Assembly (NCBI RefSeq): GCF_000003815.2
Contig: NW_023365791.1
Coordinates: 104,257-168,256 of the forward strand
Origin: Branchiostoma floridae
Lineage: Eukaryota > Chordata > Leptocardii > Amphioxiformes > Branchiostomatidae
DNA length: 64,000 nucleotides
Reading direction: 5' to 3'
Shown here: positions 1 through 10,726 of the stretch, in pieces
How positions within the stretch are numbered: position 1 is the stretch's first letter
Layout of the letters: each line of letters begins with the position of its first letter
Notes under the pieces: generated by a model
Told to the model about the DNA's origin: nothing
What the model saw: only the letters and a program-made list of their open reading frames with translations
The model's database searches: none
Made by a program: the position numbers and the translations under genes

Positions 1-149
1 ATTCAGGTATGAATCACTATAATAAATTTTAGATAAATGTCTCATTTATATCTAAGTCATATACTTCCAAATAGATTGTGATAAAATAGATTGTTTTGAG
101 AATTTAATAAGCTACATTGTTCATTATCTATACACTTGGTAGCGGTTAA

Positions 150-272
150 TGACGTCACGAGTCATGAATTCTGATGACCTGTGCCTTGGGCTGGAGAAAC
201 GGCTTTGTTGATTGGCTGTATCATGGTGGAAGCTCCTCAAGCGAAAGAAAAGCCGTTGATACAGTATAAAAA
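150..272 (+). promoter_or_regulatory. Possible small promoter: CRE palindrome plus TATA box
   Basis: A perfect cAMP-response palindrome (TGACGTCA) lies at 150-157 and a TATA-like TATAAAAA at 265-272. An AATAAA followed by a G/T-rich stretch lies downstream at 623-628. Together they outline a possible short transcription unit of roughly 350 bases. The reading frames inside it are short and resemble nothing I recognise, so this is only a candidate promoter. Confidence 0.3.
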
Positions 273-489
273 GGCCGAAACCAGGACACAAGTGTGTGTT
301 TCAACTACACACAATGCACGTTTACTTTCTGCTTTGGAAGCAATTCCAGGGAAACCATCTCACAGAGACTCCGGTACAATGGCTGTTCACCGCGCTGTTC
401 ACTGTCAGTGTGAAGACTGTGAATACTAGTAGCGCGCACATAGAAACTTGCGGCATCTCACCTATGGACAATGGCGGCCATCTTGAATT

Positions 490-585
490 CAGTCAAACCT
501 CACGAGATCACGCGAGATCTCGCGATTTTAGCCCCGAGATTCAGTCAAACCTCACGAGATCACGCGATTTTAGCCCCGAGATTCA
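490..585. repeat. Two-copy tandem repeat, ~52 bp unit
   Basis: Two adjacent copies begin AGTCAAACCTCACGAGATCA at 491 and 543. The second copy lacks ten bases (CGAGATCTCG-like) present in the first. The unit is CpG-rich and partly self-complementary. Confidence 0.75.
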
Positions 586-628
586 AGCAGATGCATGGTA
601 GCAAGCATCACATACGCACCTGAATAAA

Positions 629-1659
629 GTGTTGTTTAGAATAGGGTAGTCTTTTTGTGTAAAAATACATTTGAAAATGGTTTGCTTGTTAATTTGACAT
701 TTTTTGTCTACTAATTTCCAAATAAAGGTGCAAATATTAAGACCACTGACTGAGAACTGACTGTATTATATATAGTTAAGTAGAAAGTGCAACAATAATT
801 GACATTAAATATTTTGTCAAATATATTTATTATGACATGAATAAAAACACTGTACAGACGTTTCATTTAAGAAGTATGACTTTAGATACTTTAGTATAAG
901 TTATTGAACCTATTGTCTACTTCATGGTGGTCCTATCCATGTGATCATAATAAAAGTCACTATAGAATAGTCTTTGTAGACCAACAGTTACACAATAAAA
1001 ACAATAAAACAAATTGATAATCGTGAAAACGTATCTAACAATCAGTAATGAATTGTTTCGGGTTGCTAATTTGGTGGCCATTGAAATAATATTGTAATAA
1101 AATGTATACAATAACATTTTATGGTGTATTTCCCTCATCAAAGGGGAAAAGGCTACAAGCATCAGAGCTAGACTATATGTTCTTAAGTTATCTTACAAAT
1201 GCTGCACAAATGTGGCCTATAAATTATGATATATCATTTAATAACATATTTTGAAACTGTTGAACTTTGTTCAGTTAAGCCACATAGTTTTTTGGCTCAA
1301 CAACAGAACCCTCATGCAGTGGTCAGGTAGACTGAGAGGATGCTACAGCAGGCATGGTACTACTACTAGTACTAGGGGCCAGCCAGTTCCCAGTTCTCTT
1401 CAACTTTCAGCTGCTCTTGGGAGTCCTGCCAGGATGACAAAAAAGAATGATTAATCTACTGCTCAAAACAGTATTCTAAAAATACATGGCAACTTCTAAC
1501 GTTACAATTCAAGGAAGCTATTACATACTATACACATACTATGTAGAATGGGATGAGGCTATATAGTCTTCAGTCTTTCATGGAAATCAGCAGAATAACT
1601 AACACAGAACCGTGAGGGAACTGAACATTTGTCGAGATGAATACATAATGAATTAAAAA

Positions 1660-1703
<44 letters not shown>

Positions 1704-2917
1704 ATATTATTAATATTAATGATAACCAAACAAGATGCAAAACTCTTCAGTTTTTCCCTTTGTTTAAAATCACCTATATACACATTCTTTTATTTAGAGC
1801 ATATTTATCAGCCCTGTCAGTCTCCTTTCCTCTATATACTACTTACTTGTTACTTGATAAGGTCTATATACATTTATTTATCACTTGCGGCTTTCCTGGC
1901 TAAGAAAGTTTTCATGTCTTCAGAGCATGCCAATCATAATGCTATGCAGGTATATAAGCTATACTAAGACAATGATCATTTCTGCTATTTAAGCTTCTGC
2001 GTCTAGAAATAAGCCTTACTTCGAAAACTTTAGGCCATGCAATAACATGCCAGGCCCCCTGGGACAGAGAGTTCAGGCGCACTTTTCATGCCAAAAATCC
2101 ATGCATATTGCTCGCGACTAAAAATTTACGGCCGCGTCTAGAAAAAGTTCCTATGTAATAACGCGCCATGATGTGTCTGGAACCCACACAAAAATCCGCT
2201 AGTTCCAGAAAAAATTATGCAGTTAATTACAGACTAATTACTCCAAGACATCCTTGAGATCATTAGTCATCACCTCATGGCCTTGTAAAATTTTCAAAAA
2301 TTCATATCTCACCCGAAATTCGTCCTAGAAACCTCCGGTTTTTTGCATTCGGTAGGACGTCTTCTCCATTATTCAAAAAACAGCCAGTGCGCATGTCTAA
2401 AGCCCGCTCTCTTTCCCAGATCAGTCTGCAAGCTAGGCAAGGCATTAGTTCTACCGACCCTGGGGTCGAGATTTTCCCAGGTCACGTGGTACGATAATGA
2501 GCCAAGCTTTGCTCAGATCATCATCATCATATCCAAGATGGCGGCACCGGTTGTTCTATAGCAGGTTTCTATGTGATAGCGTCTAATGCCGCATTCCCTT
2601 ACGCGCAAATCTTTCCTTTAGAAATAACCCTTTTTCTTCTTCCGGAACGACGCAGAATGGAAGAAATAGAGGTGACTTTCAGCAAGTCAGGTTTCCGATG
2701 AGCCCAGCAGAAGTTTCCATGTGTCACTTATCACAATTTTGTGAGGCTTACTTTTCTCAATATGATAATGAAGTCAAAGTCAAACCAAGCATTCAGAGTT
2801 CAAGTATTCTACTTGAAAGGTAATCATTGCGCAAGTGTGCGCGCCCAGTGAGTCGTGCAGTTAGTAAAGTTACTAGTACTGGTCGGGGAAAACCAGTGGA
2901 AGATGAACTATATTTCA
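629..2917. other. No gene recognised
   Basis: The stretch is AT-rich up to about 2000, with a (TA)n run at 1659-1699, and becomes more GC-rich after about 2030. All reading frames are short and show no domain, codon bias or splice-consistent structure. It runs into an assembly gap, so a 5' exon hidden there cannot be excluded. Confidence 0.5.
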
Positions 2918-3754
2918 NNNNNNNNNNNNNNNNNNNNNNNNNNNNNNNNNNNNNNNNNNNNNNNNNNNNNNNNNNNNNNNNNNNNNNNNNNNNNNNNNNN
3001 NNNNNNNNNNNNNNNNNNNNNNNNNNNNNNNNNNNNNNNNNNNNNNNNNNNNNNNNNNNNNNNNNNNNNNNNNNNNNNNNNNNNNNNNNNNNNNNNNNNN
3101 NNNNNNNNNNNNNNNNNNNNNNNNNNNNNNNNNNNNNNNNNNNNNNNNNNNNNNNNNNNNNNNNNNNNNNNNNNNNNNNNNNNNNNNNNNNNNNNNNNNN
3201 NNNNNNNNNNNNNNNNNNNNNNNNNNNNNNNNNNNNNNNNNNNNNNNNNNNNNNNNNNNNNNNNNNNNNNNNNNNNNNNNNNNNNNNNNNNNNNNNNNNN
3301 NNNNNNNNNNNNNNNNNNNNNNNNNNNNNNNNNNNNNNNNNNNNNNNNNNNNNNNNNNNNNNNNNNNNNNNNNNNNNNNNNNNNNNNNNNNNNNNNNNNN
3401 NNNNNNNNNNNNNNNNNNNNNNNNNNNNNNNNNNNNNNNNNNNNNNNNNNNNNNNNNNNNNNNNNNNNNNNNNNNNNNNNNNNNNNNNNNNNNNNNNNNN
3501 NNNNNNNNNNNNNNNNNNNNNNNNNNNNNNNNNNNNNNNNNNNNNNNNNNNNNNNNNNNNNNNNNNNNNNNNNNNNNNNNNNNNNNNNNNNNNNNNNNNN
3601 NNNNNNNNNNNNNNNNNNNNNNNNNNNNNNNNNNNNNNNNNNNNNNNNNNNNNNNNNNNNNNNNNNNNNNNNNNNNNNNNNNNNNNNNNNNNNNNNNNNN
3701 NNNNNNNNNNNNNNNNNNNNNNNNNNNNNNNNNNNNNNNNNNNNNNNNNNNNNN
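2918..3754. other. Assembly gap (837 N)
   Basis: A run of N of unknown true content. Reading frames that cross it are artefacts. Confidence 0.99.
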
Positions 3755-4209
3755 CGAATCCCGGGAGTCGGGGGTTGTTTCTTTCTGTTCTAACTCGCCC
3801 CTCTGAATTTCTACATTACTACGTTTAACGTTAGTAACGTTATAGTAGCTTTCTTGGTAGCTTTTTGGAGGTATATATAGTGGAACTTCGGGGGAATGAG
3901 CTTCAGAAATTTTTCCCACAAAGGCAAGGTTGTAACGTTTTTTCTAAGACCCGCTGCTCCGCGCAATTGGAAGCTTGAAAAGGTTACTAATTTAACACCT
4001 TTTCATACCTTTATGCTTGGAAATTACGTTTTCCCATTCGATTCCAATAAAATCAACTCAAGCCTTTTCTTTTATTATTTTATCTTATTTGATTTATTCA
4101 TCTGTATGATTAAGAGGGATGCAGCTAGGGCTAAATAGGTGTGACCAATTGCGAAAAACGGGTCATATTTGGAGCCCTTATCTTTTTGCATCTCTGAGGT
4201 CCTCCACCC

Positions 4210-4217
4210 ATATAAGG
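4210..4217 (+). promoter_or_regulatory. TATA-like element before carrier exon 1a
   Basis: ATATAAGG lies about 35 bases upstream of the exon 1a start codon at 4251. The spacing suits a core promoter with a very short 5' leader. It is specific to exon 1a, because exon 1b lies 0.67 kb further on. Confidence 0.4.
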
Positions 4218-4250
4218 TACTGAAGGGCTTTCCTCTACTACTCAGCTGTC

Positions 4251-7200
4251 ATGGCGGACGTTAACCCGATAAAAGACTTCATCGCCGGCGGATTCGGTGG
4301 CGTGTGCCTTGTTTTCGCAGGGCATCCGCTTGATACAATCAAGGTAACGTTGCAAATACTATTTTACACAATATTTATCGCCCAGGATAGCTGTCGCTGC
4401 CTCTTCTGGCTTAGTATAGCCAATCTGGGCTAATGACCTTTCGGTAGAAGTTGCCGATGCGCTGTAGGTCAAGATGACGTAGCGCCTGTCTGATCAGGCC
4501 CCGCCCTCCCACCTTGTTGGATGGCTCCATTGGCTGCTGACAGTAAATTTACATCAAAATCCACAAAATTTGCATGATAATAACATCTACCCTCTGACCC
4601 CTACCCTGATACATCACTGTCCCCTTCTGGTTCACCCCTCCCCTCCCTGTCTGTCTGGAAAGCCGGCTCTTGACCACACTACGCTGGAGTGGTATATCGA
4701 CATAGAAGCTTATCGACTTGATCTCGATCGATACCGCGATTCAGGAAACGTCTACGATATTTATTGAGCTTCTTCTGCGTCCCAACTACTACGCCGTGGG
4801 GTCTAATTTCCATTCACTTCGGTTTCACGTGTACGTCACGTGAACTGCATCTTACCGGCGTTCCTGTAACTTTTACTGTAAGGAGTCTCACATATAGTTC
4901 AGGACAGCTCTACAAAAATGTCTGATGTAAGCCCAGCTAAAGACTTTATAGCCGGTGGTTTTGGAGGAGTGTGCACTGTGGTAACAGGGCACCCACTTGA
5001 TACCATCAAGGTAGGCACCTGTTTAAATGGTTGCAATCATATATGAAGAGTGTACAAACCCTTTTAGGTTGAACAGGTAGTTTTTAGTAAGTTTTTGCTT
5101 TGGTCTCCATGTCTAAGCCCTGACTTGTTAAATGTTTTAAGTGCCTAAACATCCGTGTACATTTACCACCAGTGTGACAGGTGTGAACAAGGTCAAAAGT
5201 ACATGGCCATTTGTGGGGTGTTGCTTTTGCTTTCTGATAAAGGATAACAGCATTCCATTCACAAAATACCAAAAGTCAATAGTTTGTAATGATCCCAAAC
5301 ATTTATGTGGAGGAACTTTCAGAGAATCAGAAAAGAGGGGTTTTGTCATCATGGTTACATTGTCACTGGAAAAGTCAGTTTTTATGTTCCTATCCCAACT
5401 CCTTATCATTTAGGGCTTATTGATTCAAGAAACAACTTATTACATTGGTCTGTCCATTAATTAAGGGCACCATGTGGTACAATGTTTAATCACCAGTCTG
5501 CAGCAGGTTTACGTTTCATCACCCAGCAGCGATATCAGATTGGGTTGACACCAATCTGATATGACCGCTAGGTCATGATTGCAAGTACTAATAGTATATA
5601 CTCCAGGCAGATTTACTGGTGCCATTTGATAGTATCAAAGCTGGTCAAAGGGAGTCAGCCGGGCACTGGTAAATCTGCCTGGAGATACCTGGAAATACTT
5701 ACTTACTTTGGCCACTCCCAATACTTACTAGTGTCACTAAATGCATACAGGTGACTTCAGCTGTCAGCAAGGGCATTAAGATACAGAATATAATGCTACA
5801 TTTGTGATGCAAAGAAAACACAAATTTGTCTCAACTTATTCTGGTAGCACAGATGATAAGTCTAAACATAAAAATTGTATAATTCGTGTATACTTTATTG
5901 TTTGAAGTGCATCTTGCCTGACTACAATTGTGCTTTCAACATGTATTACTCATAGTATAGGCACAGCATTCATCAGTACTAATAGCAAGATGATCAAGTT
6001 GATACAAAATTGTAATGAAGTCTTGTGTTGTGTTGTGTCTGCAGGTCCGTCTCCAGACCCAGCCCACCCCACCTCCAGGACAGGCCCCCAAGTTTGCAGG
6101 AGCATGGGACTGTGCCAGGCAGACAGTGATGAAGGAGGTAATATTTTATTTGCAGCTTTTATTCATAGCAGTACTAGTAACTGTATTGAAATATCAAAAC
6201 TAAAAGTTTCCCTCTGTAAGTTACATACACTTAGCTCTGTTCATTCAAAATCAGCCAAACTGCTTCAGGTATTTTTATTCTCAAGTTTGATGATGACAGT
6301 AGTGATAAACTCTACTCAATTTGGAAATGCCTCAATATGATTTGTCATCAAACATAAACCTTTAGCTGTGGTCTTGTGACTCTTGTCTTATGTATTTTTG
6401 TGTGTATCTTAATCCCAGGGGTTCCGAGGCCTGTACAAGGGCATGGCAGCTCCGATTGTGGGCGTGTCCCCCATGTTCGCTGTATGTTTCTTCGGCTTTG
6501 GACTTGGGAAAAAGTTGCAGGCAGGAGAGAAGACCAATGCTGAGTTGTCGTAAGTTTACTGTAATATTGTCTTCATCATTTAGCAGTTAGTATGTGCCTT
6601 TTGGCATTGACTCAAAGATTCTACTGTATGATATGCTTTTTGAGTACTAGATATGTAATGTTTTAAGAGAAGATATTATAATACTTTTATGGTAGGCTTC
6701 AGCCTTCATATAATCTTGCAAAATTTAGGAGAAGGTGCTATGTTCCCTCTTTTTTTTTATCTAATCCAGCTATAGTTTATGGTAGGTATAGTACATTTGT
6801 ATATCTGATAGCACCGATGATAGTCCACAACGTGTTCTTTCCCATCCTCTATCTTCGTGACAGGTACATACAGCTGTGGAATGCAGGTATGTTGGCAGGT
6901 GTCTTCACTACTGTCATCATGGCACCTGGTGAGCGCATCAAGTGCCTGCTGCAGGTAAGCCGTATTACTGTTCATTCCAGTGGGTAGAATCATCAGTTTA
7001 ATAAGTATATGCAAAACTTGGTCATATAGATATACCTCTTCATTAGCCTAACTGTATCCTCTCTTATGATATCTTTGAGTTCCATTTTTATGTTGTGTCT
7101 TCCTTTTGTCCTTGTTGTCCTTCTCTTTTTCCTTGTAACAACATCGCAAAGTCTCCACTACCTACTAATGTTGTATCCTTGCACCCTGTTTTATATTAGT

Positions 7201-9214
7201 ATATAGATTTTATAGAGACAAACTATCACCTGCTGTTGATCAAATGGCAGAGGGCATCTATAGAAAAGAGCTATTCTATAGTCAGTGTTGGAAAGCCTTT
7301 TTTTCCTGCATACCTACACTGTTGCAGGTTGTATTTTCAGTACTCTATCAACTGTACTTAAGTCTTGTGAGAGAATTAAATCTTAACATATTTGGTGTAT
7401 GTTTGTTTTAGATCCAGGCTGATGCTGGGTCCAAGAAGTATGCTGGCCCGGTGGACTGTGCCAAGCAGCTGTACAGGGAAGGGGGGATCAGGAGTGTGTA
7501 CAGAGGGACAGCTCTCACACTGATGAGGGGTGAGTGGTTTATTTTGAACATTGTCTATCAAATTTTCTGTACATTCAGATGGACACTAGCATCTTATTGA
7601 CATAGCCTAAGTTAGAACTTTACATTGTTTTTCAGATGTACCAGCAAGTGGAATGTACTTCATGAGCTACGAGATTCTGCAACGTAAACTGACACCAGAG
7701 GGGAAGACGTGAGTTGCTTTTTCCTTGACATTCATAACTGTCTTCAAGAGTAATTCTATCTAAAGATGGGAGTACAGGAGGTCTTGTGCATAATTTCTAT
7801 TGAGTTATTTACATACATGATGTTGCCTTACATACAGGATGTTAATCTCCAAATAGATATTGCGGTGGCATAAGATAGTTTCATAAGCTGGCGAAGGAGT
7901 TTAGCCAGCTGAGGATTTTTAAAAAGTCCTTCCCCAGCGTGTGATACTATCATATGCCACCGAAAGATCTGCTTGGAGATTAACAGGAAGTGTCATGTGT
8001 TGCAGAAGCGCCTAGTGGGAAGGAAGTGATCAGATTTTGCTTTAATCAATTGTTCCCTATCTTTCATACAGGCGCAAAGATATGAGTGTAGGGAGGACAC
8101 TGTTCGCTGGAGGTAAGTGCATTCAGCCATTTCAAGTTTGTAGTTTTTTAGAATGAAAGTTCTAAAACTGTTTTTAGAACAGATTTTGTTTAGAGCATGG
8201 GATTCATATCCTACTTTGATTGTATTGTAGAGGAAGAAAAAAATTGGGAGATGAAAAGAACATTTTTAACATCAAGACCTTTCATTTTTCCACCCTAGGA
8301 ATGGCAGGAGTTTTTAACTGGATGGTGGCAATTGCGCCTGACACACTGAAGTCCCGCTTCCAGACAGGTAATATCATTCATTTAAAAGTTGTCATATTAC
8401 TGTCCATTACATATTTCTTGTAAGAATTTTTTTTTATATAACAATGGGACGAGAGTACCCTGAGCCTGACTAAAATCGTGCTCCTAGCTGGGTCATTAAC
8501 CCCAGCCAGCGAGAGATTGATTGTGTAAACACAGGCTAGGGACAAGACTTATTGTTGGTATTGTTTGTATTGCAGCTCCCGCTGGGAAGTACAGTGGTGT
8601 TGGTGATGTGTTACGGCACCTAGTCAGGGAGGAGGGGCCTCAGGCTCTGTTCAAGGGCGTGGCCCCCATTATGGTCAGGGCCTTCCCTGCTAATGCTGTG
8701 AGTACTGAATTCTGATGGATTTTAACTTCTTGCTGTCTGAGTAGTATTTTGGTCACTGAATTCGCTATATTTTCAAGGCCTGGCGACAGAGAAAAGAATA
8801 TGTCAGTTTCTCCATTTGAAATATTGTAGTAGATAAATGTCTGTTGACCCAGTCCAAACCTGCTATTGTATACCTCCATTGAAGTAGTGTACATGTCAAA
8901 GTTTTCAGCTTAGCATCTGAGTGATAAGTGTAGGTATTTCGCACATAAAAATGGCTGACAAACAAGAGAAGTGACTGACCTATTAAAATTTTGTCCAAGG
9001 CATGTTATTCCCATAGCAATGCTTATGGAAAGGCTATCTATGATATCATGTAACTTTTCCCATGAACCATTCAAAGTAGAGTTGAAATCAAAGTCCTTTC
9101 ACCATATTCTGATTTATTTCATGATACAGTCCAAACCTCTTCTCTTTCCAGGCTTGTTTCCTTGGTTACGAGATGTGTATGAAGTTCCTCGACTGGCTGG
9201 CCCCTGGCTGGTAA
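4251..9214 (+). CDS. SLC25A20: Mitochondrial carnitine/acylcarnitine carrier, exon 1a form
   Basis: Exchanges acylcarnitines for free carnitine across the inner mitochondrial membrane, feeding long-chain fatty acids to beta-oxidation (family knowledge). Coding exons: 4251-4343, 6045-6137, 6419-6549, 6864-6954, 7412-7529, 7636-7708, 8072-8112, 8299-8367, 8576-8697 and 9152-9214. All junctions are GT-AG and in phase, giving 297 residues against about 301 in human. The three carrier repeats show their signatures: GHPLDTIK continuing into VRLQTQP after splicing, [11 protein letters not shown], and [11 protein letters not shown]. The PGER and PDTLKSR variants and the end [20 protein letters not shown] fit the SLC25A20 branch. 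Candidate poly(A) signals lie at 9716, 9748 and 10283. A second first exon at 4918-5010 can replace exon 1a. Paralogy to SLC25A29-like carriers is possible but less likely. Confidence 0.93.
4824..4844 (+). promoter_or_regulatory. Twin CACGTG E-boxes before carrier exon 1b
   Basis: Two CACGTG motifs at 4826-4831 and 4837-4842 flank a TACGTCA half-CRE. They sit about 80 bases before the exon 1b start codon. CACGTG is the core site for bHLH-zip factors of the USF, MITF/TFE and Myc types. No similar pair precedes exon 1a, which suggests the two starts are controlled differently. Binding is inference. Confidence 0.45.
4918..5010 (+). CDS. SLC25A20: Alternative first coding exon (1b) of the acylcarnitine carrier
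   Basis: This exon encodes 31 residues, the same number as exon 1a, and ends in the same phase-0 position after DTIK with a GTAGGC donor. It can therefore splice to the exon at 6045 without changing the frame. It differs from exon 1a at six of 31 residues: A2S, N5S, I7A, L20T, F22V and A23T. Three of these cluster just before the GHPLD signature in transmembrane helix 1, which faces the substrate cavity in this family. Third codon positions are highly diverged while the protein is conserved, so both copies look selected. The alternative is a decayed duplicate, but there are no stops or frameshifts. Confidence 0.8.
5599..5687. mobile_element. Short hairpin element related to the CTCCAAGCAGA family
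   Basis: An inverted repeat of about 21 bases runs from CTCCAGGCAGATTTAC to GTAAATCTGCCTGGAG. The inner sequence (gatagtatcaaagctgg, gccgggcac) matches the interior of the elements at 30469 and 38464. The end has A/G changes and no target duplication is recognisable. It lies in intron 1 of the carrier gene. Confidence 0.65.
7843..7982. mobile_element. Mutator-like MITE, TAATCTCC end type
   Basis: The 140 bp element begins TAATCTCCAAATAGAT and ends ATCTGCTTGGAGATTA, with a long imperfect palindrome between. Its flanks are ACAGGATGT and ACAGGAAGT, a 9 bp target duplication with one mismatch. It is inserted in a carrier intron between the exons ending at 7708 and starting at 8072. Confidence 0.85.
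8462..8538. repeat. Short dispersed repeat with AGCCTG/CAGGCT ends
   Basis: The segment runs from AGCCTGACTAAAATCG to TGTAAACACAGGCTAG. A second copy at 46894-46998 shares the tail AGCCAGCGAGAGATTG and TGTAAACACAGGCTA. The inverted ends suggest a very small non-autonomous DNA element. Confidence 0.6.
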
Positions 9215-10726
9215 CAAGGAGAGATTGTCCACAATGCTGCAACCATGGCAACAGTGGAGAATGAATCAGCCAATCACATTAGTGGATGACTGACTGTGTC
9301 AGTCTATAATCAACCCATTATTGAGTAGGAGGGAAACTTGTCACAGCTTCCAATACTAGGCTGTGGACAGCACCAGACTGTGTAGAATGTTTTGGGGAAT
9401 TTCAGATGGTTTTCAGTTATATGACAGGGACCATGCCATTGTCTCAGGAGCATGCAGGGGTGACAAAATAACACTTTTCGAAATGTTCCATTGTTATGTT
9501 TGTGGTCTTGCTGAATGGTCAGGGAAGTTGAACAAAAGTGATACAAATGTACTACTATGTGTTTCACTGGTATGATTTACATGCAGTGCCTATAATATAG
9601 AAGGGAGAAGCACTTTTGTCTCCACTAATAAATTCAGTACTATTGTGATGACTTCATTGCAGTGAGTGAAGACTGTACTTTGATTATTAGATAATGAACA
9701 TATTGTATCCCTACCAATAAAGCTTCCCCAGGGATTTCTTGCCTTCTAATAAAATGCTATACATCCATGATATTCAAAGTATCCAGTAGTAGCTATGGGA
9801 GTAGTAGTCAAACCTCTGGTTATATTTTCTGATGTCAAAAAATGAGTCATGCTAATTTTGGTGTGTTATATGTATATAGGAGCCATATTAGATATAATTT
9901 TGGATAAACTTCTGTAAGGTGTTTGAAGGTGAGGGGCCGAGGGAAAGAGTGAAAATGCTGTTCTGTGAACATGCATTTTGAAATGAACTGGTATTATAAA
10001 CACCATGACTGGCGAACTATATATAAATGTCCCCTGGATCTGATAGATACATGTAGTGTGACTGATAAAAGAATTCAATCAGGTGACCTCAATTTGTTTG
10101 GTTCTCAGAGTTATAAGGGAATGCTGCATACATGTACAAGACAGTGAACACAAACTTAGTACATTTGATTTATAGCACACTCGGTTCATGATGTTTTCTT
10201 CCTTGCCTGTCTCACATCATTTTATTGAAAGCTTTATGTCATAACCATGACATGTATTGAACAAATTGTAACTGTTCAGACAAATAAACATTTTGTCATC
10301 TGACTTGTATTCTGTTTGCAATATGTAGACATGGTCGAAATTATGACATATCCAAGTATAGAAAGCTATTGATGTAAGAAAAATGACACATTATGCGAAG
10401 TGAAGTGACAAAATCCGCTTTCCATTGAACTATACAGGATCTGTCAGAAAACGTCCTAAACATACATCTGCTTGGAGATTAGTTTTGTTTAGGCGTATCA
10501 CTGCAGGGTCGCGTAGTAATATATAGGTCGAAGGTCATACTCAGATATTCCCATTTACGGTTTAACAGCGAGTTTCACATCCTTTTGTCTTCTATTGCCA
10601 TCAGGTTTTTAGTAATATCATTATGTATAAAGCATTTACGTACTTCAAGACAACTTGAAGACAAGCTGCAACGTTACTACTTTTTGTATGTCGGATGTAT
10701 ACAGACTTAGCACACCCGGAACTAAC
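9215..10726. other. Carrier 3' UTR and intergenic stretch
   Basis: Three AATAAA signals at 9716, 9748 and 10283 suggest alternative 3' ends for the carrier transcript. A lone transposon end (ATCTGCTTGGAGATTA) sits at 10466-10481 without a partner. The rest is unremarkable up to the next gene. Confidence 0.55.

Noticed and set aside
2827-3919. Long reading frames across 2.8-3.9 kb on both strands
   Set aside because: They consist almost entirely of N from the assembly gap.
10655-10726. Longer N-terminus for the xylosyltransferase
   Set aside because: The frame opens with TTG, and the in-frame ATG at 10688 has weak context; the ATG at 10727 has A at -3 and G at +4.
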